Source of the DNA: Tubulanus polymorphus
Taxonomy: Eukaryota > Nemertea > Palaeonemertea > Tubulaniformes > Tubulanidae
Assembly (NCBI RefSeq): GCF_964204645.1
Contig: NC_134025.1
Location: forward strand, 15,532,001-15,596,000
Direction: 5' to 3'
DNA length: 64,000 bases
Shown here: in pieces, positions 22,700-33,506 of the stretch
Layout: every line of letters starts with the position of its first letter
How positions within the stretch are numbered: the stretch's first letter is position 1
Made by a program: the position numbers and the translations under genes
Notes under the pieces: generated by a model
The model's database searches: none
Told to the model about the DNA's origin: nothing
The model's input: only the letters and a program-made list of their open reading frames with translations

Positions 22700-24060
22700 C
22701 CTGAAACATCCCATAAATGAAATGACGTGAATGTCGATAGAGAATTCCAAAAGGACTTCCTCCAACGGAGCACCTGAAAAGGCTGCGCAGGAAGTAGCCA
22801 TAGACCTCACTTGATGAGAAACCACTCCCTCCGAGGAAAGATTCTCCTTCAATAAAATGTCCTTGATCAGTGAAGAGACCCATCGGGCCACTGTGTCCCG
22901 AGAAATATCACCCATTAGGTGATCCAGCAGCGGAATAAATAACCGCTCCCGCGAACCCCTCCGTGGAGCAGAGCGATCTAAATAGAAACACAACGCCCGC
23001 ACAGGACATGAGTCCTGTCTGGAAGACCCAGTTCCACTCGATGTTTTAGGGCTTCAATTCGCCATTGACGCCCAACCGAGCCTGGTCGTTGGTTGTTTGC
23101 TAAAAACTCCAAAGCAGGCCGCAGCGAAACAAATTCCTTCGCTGGCCCGAAGACAATATGACCTTGTCGGACTGAAAGCGCATGAATCTCAGAGCGACAA
23201 GCAAGCCAAGAACAGCAAAAATACAGTCTTTTTTGACAAATTTGCAAATAACGCTGCCGAAAGAGGTTCAAATGGAGCCTCCATTAACTTCTTCAAAATT
23301 ACAGACAGATCCCATGGTGGAACTATCCTTGGTACCCGAGGCCGGGAAATAGAAAACCCTGCAACCAGCTGCGATATCCGATGATCCCCTGCTACATTTG
23401 GCCATCCAGAAGCACGCAATGTATGAGAAATCGCGGAGCGGTAACCTTTAATAGTTATGACCTGCAAACCTTTTACTACAAATAGGTGCAGTAAAAAATC
23501 TGCCAATTGAGCTACAGAGGGTGAGCATGTATCAATTTCCCCTGCAGCACACCAATCCGCAAAATGAGTCCATTTGGCATCGTAAATGGTACTTGTTGAT
23601 GGCCGCTTAGATCCTGCGATAAAGGAGGCAGCCTGTTCTGAAAAGCCTGAAGCTGACAAGGATCGCTGGACAATGGCCAGGCGAGCAGATTTAACCACTG
23701 GCTGTTTGGATGATGCCGAAAGTTCCCCTGAGACAGAAGCGAGGGGAAATTCGGAAGAATCCTGGGGTTGTCGCACAGTGAAGAGAAGTGGTAGGAACCA
23801 TTTCTGAGCCGGCCAACATGGTGCTACCAGAACTATGTTGCAATTGACTGATCTCTCTATTTGATCCAGTAAGCGCGGCAGGACTGGTGTGGGCGGGAAC
23901 GCATACGCATGCATCCCCGACCAGTCCAGAGAGAAGGCATCGACCCCCCACGCTTCCGCGTCTGGAAACGGGGACACAAACAGAGGACACCTCCGATTGA
24001 ACCGGGTGGCAAACAGATCCAGCAGCGGATTGCCAAACATGCCCCGAACCCGATCGGCTA
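22700..24060 (-). pseudogene. DIRS tyrosine recombinase and linker, broken
   Basis: A post-RNase H linker (LLDLFATRFNRRCPLFVSPF, then DAFSLDWSGMHAYAFPP) precedes the recombinase. Its core-binding domain has STSTIYDAKWTHFADWC and FLLHLFVVKGLQVITIKGYR. The catalytic part gives ACRSEIHAL (arginine box I), then HQVRSMATSCAAF (H-x-x-R box II) near 22800. The position of the nucleophilic Tyr reads TFTSFHLWDV, with CAT where a Tyr codon is expected. Frame changes occur near 23190 and 23000. It would integrate circular cDNA; this copy should be inactive. Confidence 0.75.
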
Positions 24061-25334
24061 CTTCTTGGTGGAGAACCCATTCTGTCGCAATAGCCTGACC
24101 TCGACGAGACAGAGCACGGCCATCACGTTCCTTTTCCCTGCTAAATGTGCCACAGTCAGGGACACGTCCTTTGTCTGGCACCAAAGAAGAATTTTGGTCG
24201 ACAGACCTGTGAGGGTTTCTGAGTGAGTGCCCCCTTGGTTCTGAAGGTAAGCCCTCACTGTTGAATTGTCTGTGGCTAACCAAACGTGGTGGCCCTCCAC
24301 TCTCCTGTGAAAGAACTTCAGGGCCTTCCACACGGCCAGCATTTCCAGGAAATTTATGCGGTTGGTGACCATCTCCCGGCTTTGACTCGGTTCTCCAGAT
24401 GTGCCCCCCATCCTTGGTGACTGGTTTCCCTGAATACACGAACTGGAGCCTCTAACGGGGCTAGTGACACCCCGAGCCGAAGATTCGTAGTTGCCGCCCA
24501 CCACTGAAGATCCGGACTTAGATCGCTAGGAGGTACGGGAATCAAGGTCTCCCAGTTGCCCTTCGACTGAGACCAGAAGACCTTCCAATATTTTTGCAAG
24601 CGCCTGCTTCTGAGGCGGCCTAAGGGCACCACCAGACCTATGGAGCTGATGGAGCCTAGAAGCCGTGACCAGTAACGAGCTGTTCTCGGGGTTGTGGACA
24701 CTCCCGCTACAGCTTCTTGAAGTTTGGCTACTCGAGCCATAGACGGAAAGACTTTGCCGATTCGGAGATCGAAGTCCATGCCGAGATAAGTGAACTATTG
24801 GGCCGGCATCAACTGAGATTTTTCCGTTTACGCGGAACCCTAGCAGATGGACTAAGTCCAAGACTGAGGTCATTGCCTCCCGACATTCTTGAGCCAAGTT
24901 TGCGACTATTAACCCACTGTGGCTTTTGGTACCATGAATATTAGAGAAAACCAGCCGGGAGAAGTTTCGTTGCAAACTGGTTCTATCGCTCCCTTCTCGG
25001 CCAATACCTTGAGAGCCGGAGAGATTAAGGCCTCCTGACCTGGTTTTTGCCGCATGTCGGGAGGTGACCTCGTCAGGCGCCACGGTAGCCATGAGAGGCG
25101 GTAGCCACGAGAGACGACCCGGGAGGGCCAACCGTCTCCGAAAAGGTCGGACCAGTGTGTTGCTGCCTGCTGCAGACAACCTCCCACTGGTCCCGAGAAT
25201 TCATTTCGAGTTTTTCCGAAAGGAAGAGCCCATTTTTGGAGCCTTCCCCTTGCCTCGATACGAAGCGGAACTGTTACGACTGGATGAGGCTTGACACGAT
25301 TGTTGAAGTTGCGCGCTAGTTCTCCAACCGGCAT
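24058..25334 (-). pseudogene. DIRS reverse transcriptase and RNase H, palm deleted
   Basis: The RT start is clear (ALKVLAEKGAIEPVCNETSP, WFSLIFMVPKA). Then, within a few codons, comes IVANLAQECREAMTSVLDLV, a block that normally follows the catalytic YLDD motif. All of the conserved palm, including the metal-binding Asp residues, is therefore missing. The thumb (YGMDFDLRIGKVFPSMARV-like at 24779) and RNase H (LEMLAVWKALKFF, WLATDNSTVRAYLQNQGG, HLAGKRNVMA) follow in shifted frames. The RNase H Glu and Asp residues are preserved. Confidence 0.75.
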
Positions 25335-25578
25335 CCGTAGCCGCCTGAGAAAGCGCTGAAGTTTGAGTTGGTCATGTATGTGTCCGTGCCGAATCTTGCG
25401 CCGCCAGCGTCGGACCAGAACGCTTTTTCCAGGGAGTTCGGATGGTGGACTTGGTCTGGACCTCCCGAATCTTCCTCAGCTCGGCGGAAACAGGAGCGCA
25501 CCAATCGGAGAAGAGACGTGAAGACGTCCCCAATGGAGCTCTCAGCAAAGCATTGGACACCATATCCGGTAGACGAGC

Positions 25579-27358
25579 TTAGGAACTGGAGTCAATAACT
25601 GACTGACGGGAGGCTAACACAAGATTAGCCTGACCCCGAACCGACAACGGAATTACATGTGAAACAGACCGAGCCAAAGATTGGATAATCCGGTCCATTC
25701 CCTCCAGTTTTAGGGCAACTGACTCAGGGTCAGAGCCCGCATGAACGGCGGCGTGAGTCTCGCGAAGCTCACCCGTCAACACCTTAAGTGCCATATCCTG
25801 AAACGAACCAACCCTGGTAAGATTGTCCAGGATTGACGTCATGGCCACCAAACCAGACTTAGGCAAACGAATACCCGACTGTGCTGAAACAGTATCCGGG
25901 CTGATCAAAGTATAATCCGCATCCAGGCAGCTATCTGTGATCCACAGCAACTGGAGTTGCGTAATACGCCGAGCAAAATGCGCCTATAGGAGGATCGGTT
26001 GAACTAAAATATTTCCCAGATTTCATACCCCGTTCTGGAGGGTGAAACGAAAACGTTCCAGGGCGACATTCACCCCATAATTGCGTATCCAATCGAGCCC
26101 ATTCTCTGGAAACCGCTGACGATTCCCATAAAATGTTAAGATCGGAATCTGGAGGGCGATAAGCTTCCATCGACTCACCGACCAGAGGAGCTGCTGTGGG
26201 CTTAGTGCGAGTTGCCCCGTGTTTGACAAAAAACTCACTAATCATCGCTCTAAATGGCATGTCCCCCGCTGGTTCGGATAAAACTGAACGGGACGGAGAT
26301 ACATTGCGAGCCAGGGAAGTCCCCATCGTATGGGGCAACCCAAAATTGCTCGCGACAGGAATGACCCCAGAAGGAATTGCCGCCTCTGGGACCGGATCCT
26401 CACTACCCCAGCATCCAGGAATTCAGTGTAAGAATTCCGAACAACTGAGTGGGCTGGCGAACTTCTAACCAGACAATCAGGAATAGGCTTACCTGATGTA
26501 GAGGTTGCAGCGACTTGTTGCGACGATGATAACAAGTAAAAATTTTCTCTTCAAATACATGGAAATCCTTCTGAGTCAGGAATTTTCCTGTATCCCGACG
26601 ATCAAGCCGACTTTGGTGACGGTCCCCTCCAACGGGATCGAAACCTACTAGAAGAATCACCTTCATCGCTAACCGACGTCGACGAACGAAGAGAAGACCG
26701 ACGGCGAAACTTCCTGCAATAACGATCGAAATCCCTCTCGCGATCAAACCTTGATCTGCGAGAAGGAGACCTTGCGCGTTTATTACGCTCACGGCGTCTG
26801 GATCTAGTGGGAGAGCGAGCTCTATACCCGGAGCGACGATCAGAATCAGACGATGTACAAACCGGAAGTTTTGAAACGGATGATGCCTGGACCGGACCGG
26901 TGCCCGAACCGGTCCGACCCCGACATGCGGTGCGCGCTCAGTTCCGAACATGTAGTCTGAACCGGCCGAACCGTTGAACGACCAGAGACCGGTGAATGAC
27001 CGGAGACCGGTGCCGGTGAACCAGCGTTCCTCCCCGGTGAACGGAGTTGGGAAGCCGATCGTACCAGAACGATCGGCGACCGCTCCGCTATACGATTAGA
27101 AATAGAATTAGAGACGTCGGTTGGCACATCGGCCGAAACCGACGAATCCCTGCTATTAACTCGACGACGATCGCTTAGTTTCAGAGCCTTATCGGCCCGA
27201 AGCCAAAGGTCCTCGGACCACACCTCGCAAATCTTGCAAGGATTGCTCCTTGCACAGATTTGTCCCGATTTGCGCCTGCACGACGCACACGAATCGTCAT
27301 TGTCCCAGGCGCCGAACAAATGCCCGCATCCCTCACCGCCACGATGTTGACCCTAAGG
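25579..27358 (-). pseudogene. DIRS gag-like ORF1, frameshifted
   Basis: The N-terminus near 27345 reads GEGCGHLFGAWDNDDSCASC followed by CARSNPCKICEVWSEDLW. These paired Cys motifs and the FG-x-W-D signature are usual in DIRS ORF1 proteins. The middle (about 26850-26610, in another frame) is Arg/Ser-rich (SRRRERNKRARSPSRRSR), then come acidic and hydrophobic parts to about 25579. It would be a nucleic-acid-binding structural protein. At least two frame changes separate the parts. Confidence 0.7.
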
Positions 27359-27576
27359 AGGGGGCGGCATAATTATTTCTGTCACAATAACAAATTCCAT
27401 TCAATTCAATTCAATTATATTTGTAAATAAAATTACGGAAAATAGAAACCAGGGATAACCCCCAAACCGAACGGACTCACCGTTACGAGAGTGAAAACTC
27501 CGTTATACTCCTAATTCCTAGATTTTTATGGCGAAAAAATCCAACGCGTTCTAAATGCAAGAACGCCAAGTAAAAA

Positions 27577-27708
27577 GATGGCGAATTTTGCCGGTGGCTA
27601 AATGCAATACCGCAGGGCCGGGTCGTATAGAAAAACCATTGGCGATCAATCCAAATTTAGAAAATATTGGCAAAAACCATAGGAAAGGGTACAGTACTCG
27701 ACGGAAAT
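27577..27708 (-). repeat. DIRS right inverted terminal repeat
   Basis: Reverse complement of the left repeat. The extreme end ACAGTACTCGACGGAAAT is mirrored at 22323-22340 in the internal complementary region, which fixes the right border near 27708. Confidence 0.85.
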
Positions 27709-27877
27709 AATCTGAAATTCATTATCACAATATAGTTTCAAAAGAAAACAAGAGGTTAAAAATCAACCTGATAAATATCCGAAATAAAATATTGGCACCA
27801 AATATTAACTTAAATATTGCAAGTACCACTGCATTGTCCTGCCTTTCAGTATCAAATGGTAGTTCATGATGAACTTG
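27709..27877. other. Spacer between DIRS and Myb/SANT pseudogene
   Basis: Short AT-rich spacer; nothing was recognised. Confidence 0.5.
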
Positions 27878-29824
27878 TTAATTGTTCTGTTTAGCAAGCA
27901 TCTGTAGCAGCAGTATATCCTTTGCTAGCTCTAATTCCAGCTTTCTTTCTTGTTCTTTTTTCTCCATCTCAAATCTCTCTCTGAAACTGTTATTCTTCTT
28001 GACGTACTTTTATCTCTTCTCAAAAGGACTTATGGTTTGTCTCTCTCTCAGAAATTAGCTCCAAATATCCATCAATAGCTCACTTTTTCTTTGGAGGGGA
28101 AGTTAGTTTTTCTGAAAAGGAAATGTGACAAAATATCTAACTCCTGTGTTTATATTCGACCCATAGTACCAAAAAAGAAGTGGCAGTGAGATAACATGCG
28201 CGCCACAGGGATCGAACCCAGTAGTTGTCATACACGGTAACGCTATACAGGGATCAATTTTTGAAATTTGAGGCAATATCCGGGCATCTGAGAAATTCTC
28301 AGGACCGGAATCTAGCAAAAATTAATATCAATTTGATGTGGAAGCCATGTTTGATTTATAACAAATGCATTGAAGATTCTGATTGGTGGTTGAAATCTTC
28401 AAACAAACAATTGAGAGCGGGTTCGAATCCTTGAAGCAGCAGCTATTTTTCTCGGTAGAAAGATTTTTCAATAGTCATAATTAATTTTATTCAAATATTT
28501 AAAAAAACATTTTTGGGCAGTCAACATTTTGGATCCATTGGTACTGATTAATTGAATAGTTTTGATTGACGATATGTATGCATCATGCGCGTGTCGGTCT
28601 GATCATTACTACTGTGCGCTGATCAATAGACCACGTGCACGCAGTAATGTATAGACGCTGCTCACTAGTGTGCGGTACATGTATCAATGCCATCGTACAT
28701 CGTTTCACTATTTTCTTATTCATATCATGTCAGCACATGGCCGCCTACAATACTGTACTTCAGTACGCGGTACAGTATCGATTTTCTAGACGTATGCTCA
28801 GGCTAGGGCAACGTCAAGTGAATTATTACGGAACTCGTGACCACAAGTGGCATAACCGATCAAAACCCTCTACCCCCTTTATTTTAACATCAAATCTTTA
28901 TCGATCTCAGAGACCATAAAAATTTTTTTTTAAGTCAGAATTCCGATTAAAGTCGGAAGATTGGGATCCCAGCTATAACATAAATAAAGGCCAATTTTTC
29001 CCATCAAATCATATTTGATTTTCCTAGTCACATGTAATCTAATCAAATCAGATTTGCACCACAGGATAAACTAGATGATTCCTTCAAAGCGGCCCTGGTT
29101 TTGGTTTTGACGTACAATTTTCTATGGATGAGTCCCAGTTTTGCTTAAGAGTTTTGACCATTTGGTCAGTTTTCCAAAAGCTAGGTTCAGTTGAAATGAA
29201 ATCTGGCTTGACAGGATCAATTAACCATTAAAGAAAATACAAAGTCAGTACCTGAATGGGATAATCCATCCCTCTTCCCACTATTCATGGCAGAATCCCT
29301 AATCAGCTGAGCAAATTCTCTCTCAATTTCATTATGTTTTAAATCCTTCTTAGACTGGTTTTTCTTTTTAATTGCGAGTTTGCTTTCCTTGATGATGTTT
29401 AATAGTTCTGTCAACAGTTGTTCCCTTTCTGTGAATTCTTACTCTGTACCAGATCTGAAATATTTTCAAATTATACAATTTGTATTTAATCGAGATTTAA
29501 ATGGCTATTTGATCCTCAATGTAAAATGATACTCTTACTATCTCACTTCTAATTCCAGTTATAAAATACGCTACCGTATTCTGAACTACACTACAGTAGT
29601 AAGATTACCTTCTCAGGCTTTCCTCTTTTCGATACTTTTCAGTTAGTAGTTGCACACGCTCTCGAACTGTATGCCCAGTTGTCGATACAAATTGACCAGC
29701 ATTTAGATTCTGAGACAGTATTCCATCCGGCAGAATCTTCATAAGGATTAACAGAGATCACTTCTCTAAGTAAAAATATATCCAGACTAGGATTAAATCT
29801 CACAACCTTCTTCTCTTCAGCCAT
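27878..29824 (-). pseudogene. Myb/SANT-like DNA-binding protein, three-exon pseudogene
   Basis: Exon 1 (29824-29609): ATG, MAEEKKVVRFNPSLDIFLL, REVISVNPYEDSAGW, then after a one-base frameshift FVSTTGHTVRERVQLLTEKY, ending at donor AGAAG|GTAATC. Exon 2 (29454-29252): acceptor TATTTCAG, SGTE, a TAA where a Glu codon is expected, then EFTEREQLLTELLNI and KESKLAIKKKN, with donor CATTCAG|GTACTG. Exon 3 (28111-27878): acceptor CCTTTTCAG, a basic PPKKK, two stops and a frame change, then the Glu/Lys-rich helix ERFEMEKKEQERKLELELAK and stop. Exon phases agree across both introns. Such trihelix proteins are often second ORFs of PIF/Harbinger elements or genes derived from them. Retained introns exclude a processed copy. 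Confidence 0.72.
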
Positions 29825-31359
29825 CTTGATACTCGAAATAATGAATATACTTGAAATAATGAATATATCATAATCATATCAGGCCAAATTACATTCTATC
29901 ATATTAAATATCAAAGACTTAAACCTTCTATCTTGCACTTAAAAATTTCCTAAAAAGTATGTGTAGTGGCTTTCTATCATAATGCCTAAGTCTTAAATCC
30001 GGTGCAGAACATTTTTTTGGGGATTTTAGACATTGACAGTGACAGTTAAATAGGCTTATGACCATAATCAAATGAACTGGTTCCTCATGCTTAGGTCTAG
30101 GGAGTTTATATCGGTCAACCTAGTATGTCTAATCAGGTCTAAGACCTTAATCTTAACCAGAATTCCATAGCAGGCAGCCTGTATTCAAGTTTGTGCACTC
30201 ATTGCCTGCACTACCTACACTGGCCCTATAGCATTATATGCTGTAGTGCATGCTATATGTGCTGCGCGAAATTGTTAATTAATAACGAATTCTTAAGGCC
30301 ATACAGTCCTAGTAGGCCTAATCAAACAAAAATGGTTAAGAGCAATTCAACCATTTCCTCATGTTTACGTTAACTTATCCATCAATCTTTGATGACCAAA
30401 AAACCGCTAAACAAATTGCGTTTTTTACTAACGTGAAACTTTGCCTCTACACGTCGTAAATGTCCATGTGGCCCAGGTACACGGGAAGCACCGCATACAA
30501 AACCGTGACGTCACACATTTGCGTACTCGTAAAACGAGGTGTCGACACTCTCTGAAATCCTGGAGAATAGTGCAATGCCTTATTGTTGAAAAATATCTGC
30601 CCATCTTGTTTTGTATATCTTAGATAAATATGCCCTTTCCTACTTTTGGGATTGATAAAAACAACTATAAGTGCCCTTTCTTGTTTTTTTCGAATTGGTT
30701 GACAAACGAATGTGCCTTTTTAAATTATCTGCCTAACCCTGTAAAAATTGTGCCCTTGTGATTGATAGGGATGACTACATGTGCCTCTTTTGCTATGGGA
30801 AATTTTTTCTTTGGAAAAATTTGAGAAAATTTTCATACGGCAAAAATATGAAAAAGGGCACTTTCACCAAAGGAGGGGTTTGTCCGAAACCCCTCGAAGA
30901 CCCCCTATGTACGGGCCAGGTTTGACTGTACACAAGTCATAGTATACAACTCAAACTGATGCAATATATAAATATATATATATATGATGAGAACGACGTT
31001 GTTTTGAAAGATTTTTGAAATTAAAAGCGCTTTCCGGGTACTTAGAGCGATCTCATGCATGGTCAAGCCCTGAATTATTACAGTGAAAATGTGCCGATGA
31101 GTGCTCACTAAAAATCATCGCAGCATATAATATTTGAAGGCATTCGCCACATACACAGTAGAAGGCCTTTATACATTACTACTGATCCCATGCACCCGCC
31201 TGTCTGCAACGGATCAATAAAAAAACATACACATACACATTGTAGTAGATAGGAAATCAGTGTTGCATATGCATTGAAATGCAAAACGCGACAAAAATCT
31301 CATTCCCGTGTTGTACACGTTTGTAAAAGCAAAGCGGTCTGCATCGTTAATATACTTAC
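29825..31359. other. Non-coding stretch
   Basis: No gene was supported. Degenerate TGCCCTTT-containing repeats occur at 30600-30860, and an AT microsatellite at 30963-30986. Confidence 0.4.
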
Positions 31360-31495
31360 ATTGTCAAATGTATATATTGGCGCAGGATGACGCAGACTTA
31401 TTCCAGACCTTGTTTGTTTTGATGCATCATCAGTCACATCAATAGTCCCATCATTTTTGCTAAGTGTGTCGCAATAAAGTTTCATCTCGTCAAAT
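31360..31495 (-). CDS. Candidate internal exon, unknown protein
   Basis: A 136-base open exon lies between TTTTTAG|ATTTGACG and a perfect donor GACAAT|GTAAGT. It reads FDEMKLYCDTLSKNDGTIDV, TDDASKQTRSGISL and RHPAPIYTFDN. It is hydrophilic and mixed, with no TE signature. Entry leaves the second-to-third codon position, exit is phase 0. I do not recognise the family. It might be the 5' neighbour of the Myb/SANT gene or part of an unrelated host gene. Two E-box sites lie about 450 bases upstream. Confidence 0.45.
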
Positions 31496-32122
31496 CTAAA
31501 AATAAGAGGTTCAGGGAAATCACACCCATGGAGTGAAATGATTGGCAATCAACACACAACATCAATATCACATGCACCTGTTTAACTTCAACTGAAGCCA
31601 ATGACCTTAAACTGAAAGCAATCATAACATATCAGGATCAACAACATAAATACCCGCAAAATAGACGGATATTTTTTCGTAAAAAGCGACCTCCAAAAGG
31701 CAGGTTCACTGTTCAAACCTTCTCAGGATCATCTGTTTAAAACCTTTCTTGCACGTCAGTATGAATTGATGCGTCAGTACATATGACGCGTACCAAAAGT
31801 TGAGTGCTTAATTTGTTTATTGAAAGAGGGCGCATTAGGCCCACTACTTATCTCACATGCCAGTTTTAAACCCAAAACTGTATTAATTGCACCTATGCAT
31901 AGGTGCCATCTTCAGTCTCAGACGCGAACTGACGCCAATCACGTGACCTTTAATTGAAGTCAATCACGTGACCTATTTCTTTCTCACACTCATACCGCAT
32001 CAATAATCATCGATATTACTTTTTTGTCCTTTGTTTATGTTTGTTATATCTGTTCTTCGAAAAATTTGTTTCAATATAATCTGGTACGTTAATTGTTTTC
32101 ATTCGGATCGATAAACTAATAA
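31496..32122. other. Non-coding stretch upstream of the 31360 exon
   Basis: No gene. It contains the paired E-box motif at 31936-31973. Confidence 0.4.
31936..31973. promoter_or_regulatory. Paired CACGTG E-box motifs
   Basis: CAATCACGTGACC occurs twice, at 31936-31948 and 31961-31973. TCACGTGA is a strong basic helix-loop-helix site (MITF/TFE and USF types). Position upstream of a minus-strand exon suggests a promoter, but simple duplication could explain the pair. Confidence 0.3.
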
Positions 32123-32948
32123 GGTTTTTCTGTTATTTCACAGAAAACCCTATTGATATCCGCGTGATTATTATTATTATTATTTTCTTCCACACTATTT
32201 TTACCAAAAGAACATAGGCTTTGTTACCTTACCGCTGTTTCATATACAATCCATATAATATCGTTCAGCTCACTGAGATCTACAAATAGCCCGCGTGTTT
32301 TTTCACGAATCATCGTTACAAAAGCCCTGTCGGGCCGTAAACATCGAAAATTTAGCCCCATTCAATGGGGCGACATGTTTTTCGAGTCGTCATCCCGAAA
32401 TCAACACGCCGGCCGACTGTCACTTCGATTATCAATTCAAGTATAAATGAACTAATTCATTGCCGCAGACTTCAAATTCAGTCGCGGTCTTCAAACAGTG
32501 ATTTTAACAATAGCCCATTTTCCTCATCAAATCATATTACCGATACACTGGAAATTTACTATTTTAGATTTTAAAAGCACTGTCGAGCCGTAAACATCGA
32601 CGAATCGACGTGTGTTACTACATCGTCGTTCCGGGGATCAGCTGCGAGTTTCTCCTCATCATGAGAATCAAATCGAGTACAAATTAATTTATTACTACCA
32701 GTGATTTGGCTATGGGTTTCAAGGGGTTAGTATAACAATACCTATTTTTCTTTACCGAATTAACCGTGTATTTACTAAGATAAATCTTTAGTGTACCGGG
32801 GAATCGTAGGCCTAAACTGAACACGCCGAAAAGATATGGCGGAGAAAAGCTGTTATGTCGACGAGGTATCAAAATAAAAGAATATATTACTTTATTCGGC
32901 CGCGAGCTTCAACCTCTATATCAATACCATCAATACTCTATATTTCCT
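32123..32948. repeat. Hairpin-bearing dispersed repeat, uninterrupted copy
   Basis: The repeat starts with a hairpin (GGTTTTTCTGT, 6-base loop, ACAGAAAACCC at 32123-32150), followed by CCGCGTGATTATTATTATT. A block GCCGTAAACATCG occurs twice (about 32335, 32590). The far end (32577-32948) is the uninterrupted version of the repeat split by the LINE at 2032-6432. The start matches 63639-63900. Confidence 0.75.
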
Positions 32949-33506
32949 ACAGTACATACCGATCATTGTCAAATGCACAAGGTATTTACTAAATACAAGT
33001 ATATAACACACTCCTATCCGTATGCTGGACTCACACTTGACATTCGGAGTAAGCGTTCGCTGTGGGGGAAAGGGATCGTTCGCCGTGTCGCTTGAAGTGT
33101 TTATCGAGTTTGACGCGGCTTTAGGCCTACCGGTACTGAGCTTTACTGTATCAAACAAACACAGTACAATTGTTGCGTTTATTAACGGACTCATTGCATT
33201 GAACTTCAAAACAAAATTTACGATATTTAGGAGGGTTGTTATTCAATAGGCCTACGACCAATCTGTCCGGATGTTAGGCCTACGCATATACATAGGCCTA
33301 CATAGGCTAGTAGCCTCTAGCCTCTACTAGGTTAAGCGTTCGCTGTAGGGGAAAGGAGATCGTTCGCTATGTTGCTTGAAGTCTTTATCGAGTTTTACGT
33401 GACCTTAAGGCTTTAGTATGGTGGCTGATAAGGGCCATGCGAAAAAAAACACTTATATGCAAATGAGGGCGACATTATGACAATACGACAAAACTAAAAT
33501 AACGCG
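32949..33506. repeat. Direct duplication of about 85 bases
   Basis: 33052-33130 and 33333-33412 share TAAGCGTTCGCTGT, GGGGAAAGG, GATCGTTCGC and TTTATCGAGTTT in the same order. The copies are separated by about 200 bases of sequence rich in AGGCCTA. No gene. Confidence 0.6.

Larger units (their letters stand above)
22046..27708 (-). mobile_element. DIRS-type tyrosine-recombinase retrotransposon
   Basis: A 5.66-kb element reading leftward: gag-like ORF, RT, RNase H, then a tyrosine recombinase. Its ends are inverted repeats around ACCCTTTCCTATGGTTTTTG. Next to the 3' end lies an internal complementary region (22254-22354) that joins the complements of both outer ends, with the junction at 22322/22323. 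This is the diagnostic DIRS layout, thought to let a circular cDNA form before recombinase-driven insertion. There is no TSD and no LTR. Local GC is clearly higher than in the flanks. All ORFs are frameshifted and the RT palm is deleted, so the copy is dead. Confidence 0.88.

Noticed and set aside
23097-26468. Plus-strand ORFs across the DIRS element
   Set aside because: Antisense shadows of the GC-richer DIRS coding strand.
28204-28432. Two tRNA B-box-like sequences (GGGATCGAACCC and GGGTTCGAATCC)
   Set aside because: No matching A box, acceptor stem or anticodon arm could be folded at either; at best an eroded tRNA-derived SINE.
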